Source of the DNA: Prevotella sp.
Lineage (GTDB): Bacteria; Bacteroidota; Bacteroidia; Bacteroidales; Bacteroidaceae
Length of the DNA: 39,938 nucleotides
Direction of reading: 5' to 3'
NCBI GenBank assembly: GCA_022788105.1
Contig: JALEVZ010000002.1
Span: 1-39,938 of the forward strand
The notes below the pieces were generated by a model. That model did no database searches and was not told the origin of the DNA. It worked only from the letters and a program-made list of their open reading frames with translations. Made by a program: the position numbers and the translations under genes. Shown here piece by piece: positions 26,167 to 34,374 of this stretch (positions are counted from its first letter, which is position 1; each line of letters begins with the position of its first letter).

Positions 26167-26276
26167 TGGCTCGATAGTGGAGAAGTGGTGGCTCGATGGT
26201 GGAGGAGTAATGGCTCGATAGTGGAGGAGTAGCGGCTCTATAGTGGAGAAGCCGTGGCTCGAAAGTGGAGCTGTGA
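26149..26276. repeat. 22-bp tandem repeat array E
   Basis: Five full units (26167-26188, 26189-26210, 26211-26232, 26233-26254, 26255-26276) start TGGCTCGATAGTGGAGAAGT with variants. The coding sequence just before (GATGGTGGAGCTGTAG, ending at the PAP2 stop) matches the equivalent part of a unit, so a degenerate zero copy lies within the gene. Confidence 0.88.
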
Positions 26277-26361
26277 TGTCGTAGCGCCAGTTGTTGCTGC
26301 GACCGTGAGAGTTGTGAAAAGCTGAAAATCAGAAAGAAAGCGTCGCGGCGATTTTTGTGAC

Positions 26362-26522
26362 GTTTTGCTCATATTTGCTTGTTTTTACTAACGTCAATTC
26401 TTAACGTCTGTTAAAAGTCTCGTGCGGTTCTCACTACGGCCGTTTGACGATGTCAAAGGGCCGTAGTGGCGTCGTCATTACGGCCTAATGATGTTGCCAA
26501 AAGGCTGCTTTCATTTTGTCAA
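26362..26522 (+). repeat. Dispersed intergenic repeat, copy c of 4
   Basis: Contains GTTTTGCTCATATT, ACGTCAATTC, TTAACGTCTGTTAA (26401-26414), CACTACGGCC with CAAAGGGCCGTAGTG, and ends CATTTTGTCAA. It is located between two convergent genes (PAP2 and gltD), so a role as a promoter for either is unlikely at this copy. The rest of the 539-bp gap holds array E and pyrimidine-rich sequence. Confidence 0.85.
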
Positions 26523-26626
26523 CTCACCTCTTTTACTTTTTCCCCTCATCCTTCTCGCTTTTTCTACTCATTCCTTTCGCTTTTTCACCCCATCCGTTTC
26601 GTTTCTCTTCCTCATCTTTTTGACAC

Positions 26627-26657
26627 AAAAAGGCGGACACCCACACGGGCATCCGCC
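26627..26657 (-). terminator. Terminator of gltBD
   Basis: Minus strand: GGCGGA (26657-26652) pairs with TCCGCC (26637-26632); an inner GCCC/GGGT pairing extends the stem, followed by TTTTTG. It is 49 bp behind the gltD stop. Confidence 0.85.
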
Positions 26658-26705
26658 ATACATGCTGCCTTTTTTAATGATTGGTTCAATGCTGACAGGG
26701 AATTG

Positions 26706-28049
26706 TCATCTGTTAAGGAATTTGTCAACTTCGGCAGCTGTTTTCCTTCCGCTTGCCATGGCGCGCACCACTAATGAGGCGCCGTTTGCGGCGTCGCCAG
26801 CGACAAACACGTTGTCGGCAAACTGTGGTTGTTCGGGTTTGAGGAAGCCCATGGCCAGCAACACCATGTCGGCCTTTATCAGTTCGGGTTTGCCCTTTTC
26901 CACCATCAGCGGACGACCGCCCTCGGGGTTTGGTTTCCAGTCTATCTCCTGCACGCGCACACCAGTCAGTTTGCCGTCTTTCCCGACGAACTCCAGCGTG
27001 TTGATGTTCCAGCGGCGGGTGCATCCCTCCTCGTGGCTCGACGTGGTCTTTAGTGTGCGCGGCCAGGTGGGCCAGGGATTTTTCGGGTCGTCGGGACCCA
27101 CGGGTGGCTTCGGCATTATTTCGATTTGTGTCACCGACTTGCAGCCTTGACGGTGGGCGGTGCCTATGCAGTCGCTGCCGGTGTCGCCACCTCCAATGAC
27201 GAGTACGTCTTTGCCTTTGGCGTTGACGAGCTGGTCTTTCTTAAATTCCATGCCTGCCAGCACACGATTTTGCTGCGACAGCATCTCGAGTGCGAGGTAG
27301 ACGCCTTTCAAGTCGCGTCCAGGTATTTTCAGGTCGCGTGCCGTGGGTGTGCCGGTGGCTATGACGTAGGCGTCGAATCCGGCGGGCAGATGTGTCACGT
27401 CGATGTCGGTGCCATATTCAAACACTATGCCTTCTTCTTCGAGCAGATGCAGTCGGCGGTCTATGACCTGCTTGTTGAGTTTGAAGTTGGGTATGCCGTA
27501 GCGCAGCAGTCCGCCTGCCGCTTCGTTGCGGTCGTACACCGTCACGCTGTAGCCCTTGAGGTTCAGACGGTTGGCGGCGACCAGTCCTGCCGGTCCGGCG
27601 CCTATCACGGCGACACGTTTGCCGTTGCGTTCGGGGTGGTTTATGCGTATGTAGTCTTCGGCAAAGGCGTGCTCGGTGATGGCAGCCTCGTCTTCGCGGT
27701 TGGTGGTAGGCTCGTGTTCCATGAGGTTTAGCACGCAGGCTTTCTCACAGAGTGCCGGGCAGATGCGTCCTGTGAACTCTGGAAAGTCGTTGGTGGCGTT
27801 GAGCAGACGGTATGCCAGCTCCCAGTCGCCTTTGTATAGTGCGTCGTTCCACTCTGGCGGTTTGTTGCCCAGCGGACATGCCCAGTGGCAGAACGGCACG
27901 CCGCAGTCCATGCAGCGCGATGCCTGTTGGCGACGGTCATTGCTGTTGAGTGTCTGCTCCACTTCGCCAAAGTCGTGGATGCGGTCGTGTATTGGTCTGT
28001 ATCCCGCCTCTTTGCGTGGGATAGTAAGAAATGCTTTTGGATTGCCCAT
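26706..28049 (-). CDS. gltD: Glutamate synthase small subunit
   Basis: NAD(P)H-oxidising subunit of glutamate synthase, 447 residues; it passes electrons through FAD and iron-sulfur clusters to the large subunit. N-terminal Cys clusters are CMDCGVPFCHWACP (near residues 42-55) and CPALCEKAC (near 97-105). The FAD-binding motif is IGAGPAGLVAANRL, and the NAD(P)H-binding motif is VIGGGDTGSDC, with MAMGFLKPEQPQFADNVFVAGDAA-like end (ALLAMGF then FVAGDAANGASLVVRAM). It is 114 bp downstream of gltB on the same strand and followed by a terminator, giving a two-gene gltBD operon in large-then-small order. Confidence 0.96.
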   Translation of the reverse strand: MGNPKAFLTIPRKEAGYRPIHDRIHDFGEVEQTLNSNDRRQQASRCMDCGVPFCHWACPLGNKPPEWNDALYKGDWELAYRLLNATNDFPEFTGRICPALCEKACVLNLMEHEPTTNREDEAAITEHAFAEDYIRINHPERNGKRVAVIGAGPAGLVAANRLNLKGYSVTVYDRNEAAGGLLRYGIPNFKLNKQVIDRRLHLLEEEGIVFEYGTDIDVTHLPAGFDAYVIATGTPTARDLKIPGRDLKGVYLALEMLSQQNRVLAGMEFKKDQLVNAKGKDVLVIGGGDTGSDCIGTAHRQGCKSVTQIEIMPKPPVGPDDPKNPWPTWPRTLKTTSSHEEGCTRRWNINTLEFVGKDGKLTGVRVQEIDWKPNPEGGRPLMVEKGKPELIKADMVLLAMGFLKPEQPQFADNVFVAGDAANGASLVVRAMASGRKTAAEVDKFLNR

Positions 28050-28163
28050 AATTCTGATTTTTGAATCTTGAGTTTTAAATTTTGAATTGCCGGCGCCGTT
28101 GTTGCGGTGTGGCGGTGTCGTGTATGGGTGTGTACGGCCGCAGCACCGCTGGCGCTTTGCGCA

Positions 28164-31100
28164 TCAATAGTCTCTCTGCATGTCTGCAATCTTTTGCTGC
28201 AGTTTCTTTACCTGCTCTTCCTGCAGCACACGTTTATACTCGATGGGCACCACCTGTATGAAGTCTTCGACGTAGCGATTCCAGTCGTCGAGCATGGTGC
28301 GGGCGAGCTTTGAACCGGTGTATAGGTAGTGCTGGCGTATGAGTTCGTGCAGCTCTTTGCGGTAGCCGGTGTCGTCGACGAGGTTGATTTCCACCATGTC
28401 CATGTTGCAGAAGTAGTCGAAATTGTGGTTCTTGTCCCACACATAAGCCACACCTCCAGACATGCCGGCGGCGAAGTTGCGGCCTGTCTCGCCGAGCACC
28501 ACTACGCGGCCGCCTGTCATGTACTCGCAACAGTGGTCGCCAGCGCCCTCTATCACGGCGATGGCTCCGGAGTTGCGCACGCCGAAGCGCTCGCCCACCT
28601 TACCGTTGACATACAGCTCTCCGCTTGTGGCGCCGTAGAGTCCGGTGTTGCCCGCGATGATGTTGTCTTCGGCAGCGAAGTTTGAACGTATTGGTGGCAG
28701 TATGCTTACACGTCCGCCAGACAGTCCTTTGGCGAAGTAGTCGTTGCACTCTCCCTCGAGCTTGAAGTCTACACCGTGGGTCAGGAAGGCGCCGAAGCTT
28801 TGACCGGCAGAGCCTTTGAACTTCACGTTCACGGTCTTGTCGGGCAGTCCCTCGTTGCCGTACTTGCTAGCAATCAGTCCGCTCAGCATCGCACCAGCGG
28901 CGCGGTCGGTGTTCTTTATGGCGAAGTCGAGGTTCACTTCTTCCCTGTCGGCGATGGCACGCTGTGCTCCTCGTATGAGCTGTTGGTCGAGCACGTAGTC
29001 GAGATCGTGCTTCTGCTCTTTGGTGTGGTATAGCGTTGTGTCGCCCTGCTCCTTGTATAGCAGACGTCGGAAGTCAAGGGTGGCAGTCTTTGTGCCGCTC
29101 TGTTCGTGGCGCGGCACTATGAGTTCGGTGTGTCCCACAATCTCGTTGAGCGTGCGGGCACCCATCAGTGCCAGGTATTCGCGCACCTCTTGAGCGAGGA
29201 ATGTGAAGTAGTTGACCACGTATTCGTAGCGTCCGCGGAAGTGAGCGCGTAGCTTCGGGTCTTGCGTCGCTACGCCCATAGGACATGTGTTGAGGTTGCA
29301 CTTGCGCATCATGACACATCCCAGCACTATGAGGGGAGCCGTTCCGAAAGAGAATTCCTCCGCTCCGAGCAGCGCCATCATTATCACGTCGCGGCCCGTC
29401 TTTAGCTGACCATCGACCTGCAGACGCACTTGGCCGCGCAGACCGTTCTTTACCAGCGTCTGCTGTGTCTCGCTGAGGCCTATCTCCGGGGATATGCCGG
29501 CGAAACGCATGCTCGATGCTGGCGAGGCGCCCGTGCCGCCTTCAGCGCCAGAGATGACTATAAGGTCGCCCTTAGCTTTTGCCACACCGGCGGCGATGGT
29601 GCCCACTCCGCTCTCTGCCACGAGCTTCACGCTGATGGCAGCTTTGGGGTTTACGTTCTTCAGGTCGAAGATTAGCTGTGCCAAATCTTCTATGGAGTAG
29701 ATGTCGTGGTGGGGTGGTGGTGAGATGAGCGAGATGCCGGGAATGGAGTGGCGCGTCTTGGCGATGATTTCGTTCACCTTAAATCCTGGCAGCTGACCGC
29801 CTTCGCCAGGCTTCGCTCCCTGTGCCACCTTAATCTGAATCTCCTCTGCATTGACCAAGTACTCGGTCGTTACGCCAAATCGTCCCGATGCCACCTGCTT
29901 GGTTTTGCTTGACAGTGAGATGCCGTCGACGGTGGCATGGAAACGTTCGTTGTCTTCGCCGCCCTCGCCGGTGTTGCTTCGTGTGCCGAGCTTATTCATC
30001 GCGAGAGCCAGCGCTTCGTGTGCTTCCTTTGACAGAGCACCAAACGACATGGCGCCCGTCACGAAGTGTTTGACGATGCTCTCCACCGGTTCCACCTCGT
30101 CGATGCTTATCGGTGCGCGGCGGAAGTCGAAGAAGTCGCGCAGGAAGATAGGCTCATCCTTCTCGTCGACGAGCTTTGAAAACTCCTTGAACTTGTCGTA
30201 GCTGCCTGTCCGAGTGGCAAGTTGCAGCTTGGCGATGGTCTCCGGATTCCAGGCGTGGCGTATGCCGTCGCGGCGCCAGTGGAACTGTCCGTTGTTGGGA
30301 AGGAAGTCTGTGTTCACGTCCTTCTCAAAGGCTTTGTTGTGCAGAGCGATAGCGTCGCGGGCGATGGTAGCCAGTCCTATGCCTCCAACGGTGGATATGT
30401 CGGTGCCGAAATAGGTCTTCAGCAGACTCTCGCTGAGGCCTATGCTCTCAAAAATCTTGGCTCCGCGGTAAGAGCGTATGGTCGATATGCCCATCTTAGC
30501 CATAATCTTAAACAGACCCTTCTTTACCGCTTTGATGTAGTTTGCCTCTGCCGTCTCGTAGTTTTCCTGTATCTTTCCACGCTTCACGAGGTCGTCGAGT
30601 ATGGCGTAAGTGAGGTACGGACAGAGTGCCGATGCGCCGTAACCTAAGAGCAATGCGGCGTGCATGACCTCGCGTATCTCACCACTCTCCACGATGAGTG
30701 CAGTCTGCACACGCTTGCCAACGGATATAAGGTAGTGGTGTACGGCGCTCACGGCGAGCAGCGACGGTATGGCAGCGTGGTCGGCGTCGATGTCGCGGTC
30801 GGTCAAGATGATGTAGTTGTAGCCGTCGTCGACGCTGCGTTCTGCCTGCTTACACAGCTCGTCGAGCGCCTCACGCAGTCCGTCTTCGCCCTTGCTGCAC
30901 TCAAACACGATGGGCAACTTCACTGTGTTGAATCCTTTGTAGCGTATGTTGCAGAGTATGTCGAGCTGAGTATTGGTCAGGATGGGGTGCGGGAGGCGCA
31001 CCATTTTGCAGTTTGTCTCGTCGGGAGTAAGTATTCCCGTGCCCACGCGACCAATATATTCGCTTAGCGACATGACCAGATTTTCGCGTATAGAGTCAAT

Positions 31101-32681
31101 GGCGGGGTTGGTGACCTGTGCAAATTGCTGGCGGAAGTAGTTGAAGAAGATCTGCGGACGGTCTGAGAGCACAGCCAGAGGCGTGTCGTTTCCCATTGCC
31201 GCCGTGGGCTCCTGACCCTTTGTCGACATAGGCACGATGGTGCCGTCGACGTCTTCTTCGCCGAAGCCGAACTCTATCTCGTGGCGCAACAGGTCCGGCA
31301 GGCTGTTGTCAACCTTACGTCCTGAGTGCAGCTTCTCAAGCTGTATGCGGTTGGTGGAGAGCCACTGGCGGTATGGATGAGCCTTAGCGAGGCGGTCTTT
31401 AATCTCGCCATCGTAGTAGATTTTGCCCTCTTGCGTGTCGATGAGCAGTATCTTGCCCGGCTGTAGACGACCCTTCTCGGCTATCTCCGTGGGGTCGAAG
31501 TCCATCACACCCACCTCCGACGCCACTACCATAGTGTCGTTTTTAGTGATGGTGTAGCGTGCAGGGCGCAGACCATTGCGGTCGAGCAGACCGCCAGCGA
31601 AGCGTCCGTCGCTGAAGAGCAGGGCTGCGGGGCCGTCCCATGGCTCCATAAGTATGGAGTGGTACTCGTAGAAGGCCTTCAGATCTTCGGGTATCGGGTT
31701 CTTGTCGTTGAAACTTTCAGGCACCATCACCGCCATAGCGTGGGGCAGAGAGAGTCCGCTCATGACGAAGAACTCAAACACATTGTCGAGCGAAGCAGAG
31801 TCGCTCATGCCCGGTTGTATGATGGGTGAGATGTCGCGTATGTCGCCCAGCGCGTCGCTTGAGAGCACACTCTCTCGCGCCTTCATCCATGAGCGGTTGC
31901 CGCGTATGGTGTTTATCTCGCCGTTGTGAGCCAGCAGGCGGAACGGCTGTGCGAGACTCCATGTGGGGAATGTGTTTGTAGAGAATCGCGAGTGGACGAG
32001 AGCCAGACCCGAAGTGAAGTAGTTGTTGGTGAGATCGGGGAAATATTGCCTCACCTGCATGCTGGAGAGCATGCCTTTATAGATGATGTTTTTGTTCGAA
32101 AGCGAACAGATATAGAAGTCGGGGTCGCTGACACGGCGCTCAATCTTCTTCCTTATTATATATAATGTGCGGTCGAAGGTCGTGAGTTTGTCATCGGTCA
32201 CGCCGGTCACAAACACCTGTTTGATGTCGGGTTCGGTGCTCAGTGCAGCCTCGCCGAGACACGACGGGTTGGTGGGCACGTTGCGCAGGTGCATGAGTTG
32301 CAGTCCCTCGCGCTCTATTTCCTCAATCATTATGCTCAATATCGCCTGCTGGCGCACAGGGTCTTTGGGCAGAAACACCAGTCCGGTGCCATATTTTCCC
32401 TTTTCGGGCACAGGTATTCCCTGTAGCAGAATGAACTCATGCGGAATCTGAAGCATGATGCCTGCTCCGTCGCCAGTGCGTCCGTCGGCACCCTCTGCGC
32501 CGCGATGGCGCATGTTCTCGAGCACCTTCAGCGCGTTGTCTACCAGATTGTGGCTCTTGTTGCCGTGAATGTTCACTACCATGCCGACGCCACATGCGTC
32601 GTGCTCGTGGCTGGCATCATACAGTCCTTGAGGCTGCGTCCCTGCCCTCTGCGGCAGAGATTGGTGTCTTGCAATTCCCAT
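28164..32681 (-). CDS. gltB: Glutamate synthase large subunit
   Basis: Converts glutamine and 2-oxoglutarate to two glutamates. Domains in order: class II amidotransferase with nucleophile Cys30 in HEHDACGVGMVV (exposed after loss of a 29-residue propeptide), central domain, FMN-binding synthase domain (GEGGEDNERF; KPGEGGQLPGFKV; ISGAEGGTGASPAS), the [3Fe-4S] cysteines in CVMMRKCNLNTCP, and a C-terminal GXGXG helix domain. The 1505-residue length is normal. ATG at 32681 is chosen because the promoter box at 32735-32742 puts the transcript start near 32728, right at an alternative TTG start at 32726, leaving no leader for it. gltD follows. Confidence 0.96.
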   Translation of the reverse strand: MGIARHQSLPQRAGTQPQGLYDASHEHDACGVGMVVNIHGNKSHNLVDNALKVLENMRHRGAEGADGRTGDGAGIMLQIPHEFILLQGIPVPEKGKYGTGLVFLPKDPVRQQAILSIMIEEIEREGLQLMHLRNVPTNPSCLGEAALSTEPDIKQVFVTGVTDDKLTTFDRTLYIIRKKIERRVSDPDFYICSLSNKNIIYKGMLSSMQVRQYFPDLTNNYFTSGLALVHSRFSTNTFPTWSLAQPFRLLAHNGEINTIRGNRSWMKARESVLSSDALGDIRDISPIIQPGMSDSASLDNVFEFFVMSGLSLPHAMAVMVPESFNDKNPIPEDLKAFYEYHSILMEPWDGPAALLFSDGRFAGGLLDRNGLRPARYTITKNDTMVVASEVGVMDFDPTEIAEKGRLQPGKILLIDTQEGKIYYDGEIKDRLAKAHPYRQWLSTNRIQLEKLHSGRKVDNSLPDLLRHEIEFGFGEEDVDGTIVPMSTKGQEPTAAMGNDTPLAVLSDRPQIFFNYFRQQFAQVTNPAIDSIRENLVMSLSEYIGRVGTGILTPDETNCKMVRLPHPILTNTQLDILCNIRYKGFNTVKLPIVFECSKGEDGLREALDELCKQAERSVDDGYNYIILTDRDIDADHAAIPSLLAVSAVHHYLISVGKRVQTALIVESGEIREVMHAALLLGYGASALCPYLTYAILDDLVKRGKIQENYETAEANYIKAVKKGLFKIMAKMGISTIRSYRGAKIFESIGLSESLLKTYFGTDISTVGGIGLATIARDAIALHNKAFEKDVNTDFLPNNGQFHWRRDGIRHAWNPETIAKLQLATRTGSYDKFKEFSKLVDEKDEPIFLRDFFDFRRAPISIDEVEPVESIVKHFVTGAMSFGALSKEAHEALALAMNKLGTRSNTGEGGEDNERFHATVDGISLSSKTKQVASGRFGVTTEYLVNAEEIQIKVAQGAKPGEGGQLPGFKVNEIIAKTRHSIPGISLISPPPHHDIYSIEDLAQLIFDLKNVNPKAAISVKLVAESGVGTIAAGVAKAKGDLIVISGAEGGTGASPASSMRFAGISPEIGLSETQQTLVKNGLRGQVRLQVDGQLKTGRDVIMMALLGAEEFSFGTAPLIVLGCVMMRKCNLNTCPMGVATQDPKLRAHFRGRYEYVVNYFTFLAQEVREYLALMGARTLNEIVGHTELIVPRHEQSGTKTATLDFRRLLYKEQGDTTLYHTKEQKHDLDYVLDQQLIRGAQRAIADREEVNLDFAIKNTDRAAGAMLSGLIASKYGNEGLPDKTVNVKFKGSAGQSFGAFLTHGVDFKLEGECNDYFAKGLSGGRVSILPPIRSNFAAEDNIIAGNTGLYGATSGELYVNGKVGERFGVRNSGAIAVIEGAGDHCCEYMTGGRVVVLGETGRNFAAGMSGGVAYVWDKNHNFDYFCNMDMVEINLVDDTGYRKELHELIRQHYLYTGSKLARTMLDDWNRYVEDFIQVVPIEYKRVLQEEQVKKLQQKIADMQRDY

Positions 32682-32734
32682 TTTCTTGTAGCATTTAATT
32701 AGTAATTCCTTATCTTTTCCTATCAAAGTGTTTG

Positions 32735-32742
32735 CAAAATTA
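32735..32742 (-). promoter_or_regulatory. Candidate -7 box of gltBD
   Basis: TAATTTTG on the minus strand, 54 bp before the ATG at 32681. It fits TAnnTTTG; a -33 box is not obvious. It helps decide the gltB start. Confidence 0.55.
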
Positions 32743-32927
32743 GCGATTTACTTTCATATTGACATTATAGTCAGCCTGCAATTTTTATACTTTTATTCTA
32801 CGAAAAGGGCGAAAATATTAAATCGTAACTATTCGTCCTTATTTACATATCATACTGTAAGCACATGGAAGTCGTATGCTTAACATCTGAAACAAAATTG
32901 ATTTATATTAACGATTGTAGTTTCGCA

Positions 32928-33025
32928 AGTCTTCGACTTGCTGTCAGTAAACCAGTAGACCAGTAGACCAGCTGCTACCTAAGCCTATCTATAGCTTTTA
33001 AAGAGTTAGAGCCTTTTAAGCCGTC
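32928..33025 (+). mobile_element. MITE-like element, truncated copy
   Basis: Left part only: AGTTTCGCAAGT with GACTTGC hairpin, CTGTCAGTAAACCAGTAGAC with a doubled CCAGTAGA block, and AAAGAGTTAGAG. The inverted right end TGCGAAACTT is missing. It is a decayed relative of the full copies at 11735 and 34161. Confidence 0.65.
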
Positions 33026-33122
33026 AGCGCCGCCGATTTGTCACCACACAACCTCATGGTGCACGCCTGGACTGCCACCTCAGAAAGCGGCACGCGCCCC
33101 ACGATTTTGTCAACAGGGCGAG

Positions 33123-33293
33123 TTGACAAAATGATAGTGCCCTTTTGGGCTTGTCAAAGGGGCCAAATGACGTCCTCACTACGGCCCTTTGGCGTCGTCA
33201 TTAAGCCGTAGTGGGAAAGTCGCCGAGCTTTTAACACATGTTAAGAATTGGCGTCAGAAAAAGCGGCAAAAACGTAGCAATGTGTCAGCAAAA
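33123..33293 (-). repeat. Dispersed intergenic repeat, copy d of 4 (inverted)
   Basis: Minus-strand copy: TTTTGCTGACACATT, TGACGCCAATTC, TTAACATGTGTTAA (33231-33244), CACTACGGC, AAAGGGCCGTAGTG and CATTTTGTCAA. It lies 80 bp upstream of the promoter box of the MaoC gene. With the truncated MITE-like copy it fills most of the 749-bp gap after gltB; no gene is seen in the gap. Confidence 0.85.
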
Positions 33294-33372
33294 CGTCGAA
33301 AATAATGACAAGCGTTGCACACTTGATGTGTAAAATGTGCAGTCGGCAGGCTCACATATCGAAAAATATGAC

Positions 33373-33380
33373 TAACTTTG
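33373..33380 (+). promoter_or_regulatory. Candidate -7 box of the MaoC-family gene
   Basis: TAACTTTG, 50 bp before the ATG at 33431. No TTTG at the usual spacing. Confidence 0.5.
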
Positions 33381-33430
33381 CAGCGAACAACCACGCTGTA
33401 AGGCTAAAAACAACATAACATAAAACGAAA

Positions 33431-33895
33431 ATGGAAAAATTAATCATCAACAACTACGACGAGTTTGCTTCTTATCTGGGCAAAAACCTCGGCGCAAGTG
33501 AGTGGGTGGAGCTGCCACAGGAACGCATAAACCAGTTTGCTGACGCTACGCTCGACCACCAGTGGATTCATGTCGACACCGAGCGTGCAGCAGTAGAGAG
33601 CCCTTTCAAGTCTACCATCGCACACGGCTACCTCACTCTCTCCATGCTCCCCTACATGTGGAACCAGATTATCGAGGTCAACAACCTCAAGATGATGGTA
33701 AACTACGGCATGGACAAGATGAAGTTCGGACAGGCTGTTCTCTCGGGACAGAGCATCCGCCTCGTCGCAGACCTCCACTCCATCGAGAACCTGCGCGGCG
33801 TGACTAAGGCGCAGATTAAGTTCACTATCGAGATTAAGGACGCACGCAAGCCAGCCCTCACAGGCATCGCCACCTTCCTCTACTACTTCAACTAA
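33431..33895 (+). CDS. MaoC-family dehydratase (R-hydratase-like)
   Basis: Single hot-dog-fold protein of 154 residues. The hydratase motif is seen as INQFADATLDHQWIHVD (residues about 36-52), with the Asp and His at the hydratase positions, followed by STIAHGYLTLSMLP, which matches the Gly-Tyr-containing segment of NodN/MaoC members. It probably hydrates 2-enoyl thioesters in fatty-acid or related metabolism, in the cytoplasm; the substrate is not known. It has its own promoter box and a strong terminator, so it is monocistronic. Confidence 0.92.
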   Translation: MEKLIINNYDEFASYLGKNLGASEWVELPQERINQFADATLDHQWIHVDTERAAVESPFKSTIAHGYLTLSMLPYMWNQIIEVNNLKMMVNYGMDKMKFGQAVLSGQSIRLVADLHSIENLRGVTKAQIKFTIEIKDARKPALTGIATFLYYFN

Positions 33896-33942
33896 GAGTA
33901 GCAGAGAGCGGTTGCAGCTCGTGCAAAGCGTATAAAAATAAC

Positions 33943-33986
33943 AAAAAACCACAGCCGTGCGACAGTGTCGCTGGCTGTGGTTTTTT
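33943..33986 (+). terminator. Terminator of the MaoC-family gene
   Basis: A perfect 14-bp stem AAAAAACCACAGCC (33943-33956) with GGCTGTGGTTTTTT (33973-33986). The symmetric A/T ends would let it act on both strands. Confidence 0.92.
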
Positions 33987-34060
33987 GTGTCTTTACCGTC
34001 CCTCTGTTTCTCGAAAAAATGCCTTTCAGGGCACCTTTAGCCATATTTTGCAGTGTTTTT

Positions 34061-34100
34061 ACCGCAAAATCTCCCGAAAATTGCGGTTTTTTTACCGCAA
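34061..34100. promoter_or_regulatory. Three ACCGCAA half-sites (candidate operator)
   Basis: ACCGCAA at 34061-34067, its inverse TTGCGGT at 34081-34087, and ACCGCAA again at 34094-34100. The last two form a 7-bp inverted repeat around a 6-base T-run. They end 2 bp before the -33 box of the next promoter, a position suited to a regulator. Confidence 0.5.
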
Positions 34101-34102
34101 AA

Positions 34103-34134
34103 TTGATTTTATTTACAAATATGTCTTATCTTTG
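34103..34134 (+). promoter_or_regulatory. Promoter of the AAA ATPase gene
   Basis: TTGA (34103-34106), 20 bp, TATCTTTG (34127-34134). The transcript would start near 34141 and carry the MITE-like element in its leader of about 235 nt. Confidence 0.65.
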
Positions 34135-34160
34135 CAGAGAGACACGTTGAATTAATACTG

Positions 34161-34345
34161 AAGTTTCGCAAGTTTTCAACTTGCTGTCAGTAAACGAGTA
34201 GACAAGTAGACAAGCTGCTACTTTAGCTTATTCTATAGTTTATAAAGAGTTTGTGTCTTAAAGCTAACAGCTTGTTAACTTGTTCGCTCGGCTTTGCCGC
34301 TTGCGTAAGCAAGAACTATCAGCATGCTTTAAGCATGCGAAACTT
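34161..34345 (+). mobile_element. MITE-like element, copy 2 (full)
   Basis: About 185 bp with perfect 10-bp inverted ends AAGTTTCGCA (34161-34170) and TGCGAAACTT (34336-34345). Subterminal hairpins: GCAAGTT with AACTTGC on the left, GCATGC with GCATGC on the right. The interior repeats GTAGACAA and holds TATAAAGAGTTTG as in copy 1. It ends 29 bp before the ATPase start. No coding content. Confidence 0.72.
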
Positions 34346-34374
34346 GAATAATATTATAACCAAAAGGTCGCGAT

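Noticed and set aside
32682..32726. Upstream TTG start for gltB (15 extra residues)
   Set aside because: The promoter box places the transcript start at or next to this codon, leaving no leader; the ATG at 32681 gives a normal propeptide of 29 residues.
34081..34100. TTGCGGT/ACCGCAA hairpin as terminator of the MaoC gene
   Set aside because: A much stronger terminator is already present at 33943-33986, and the T-run lies in the loop instead of after the stem.
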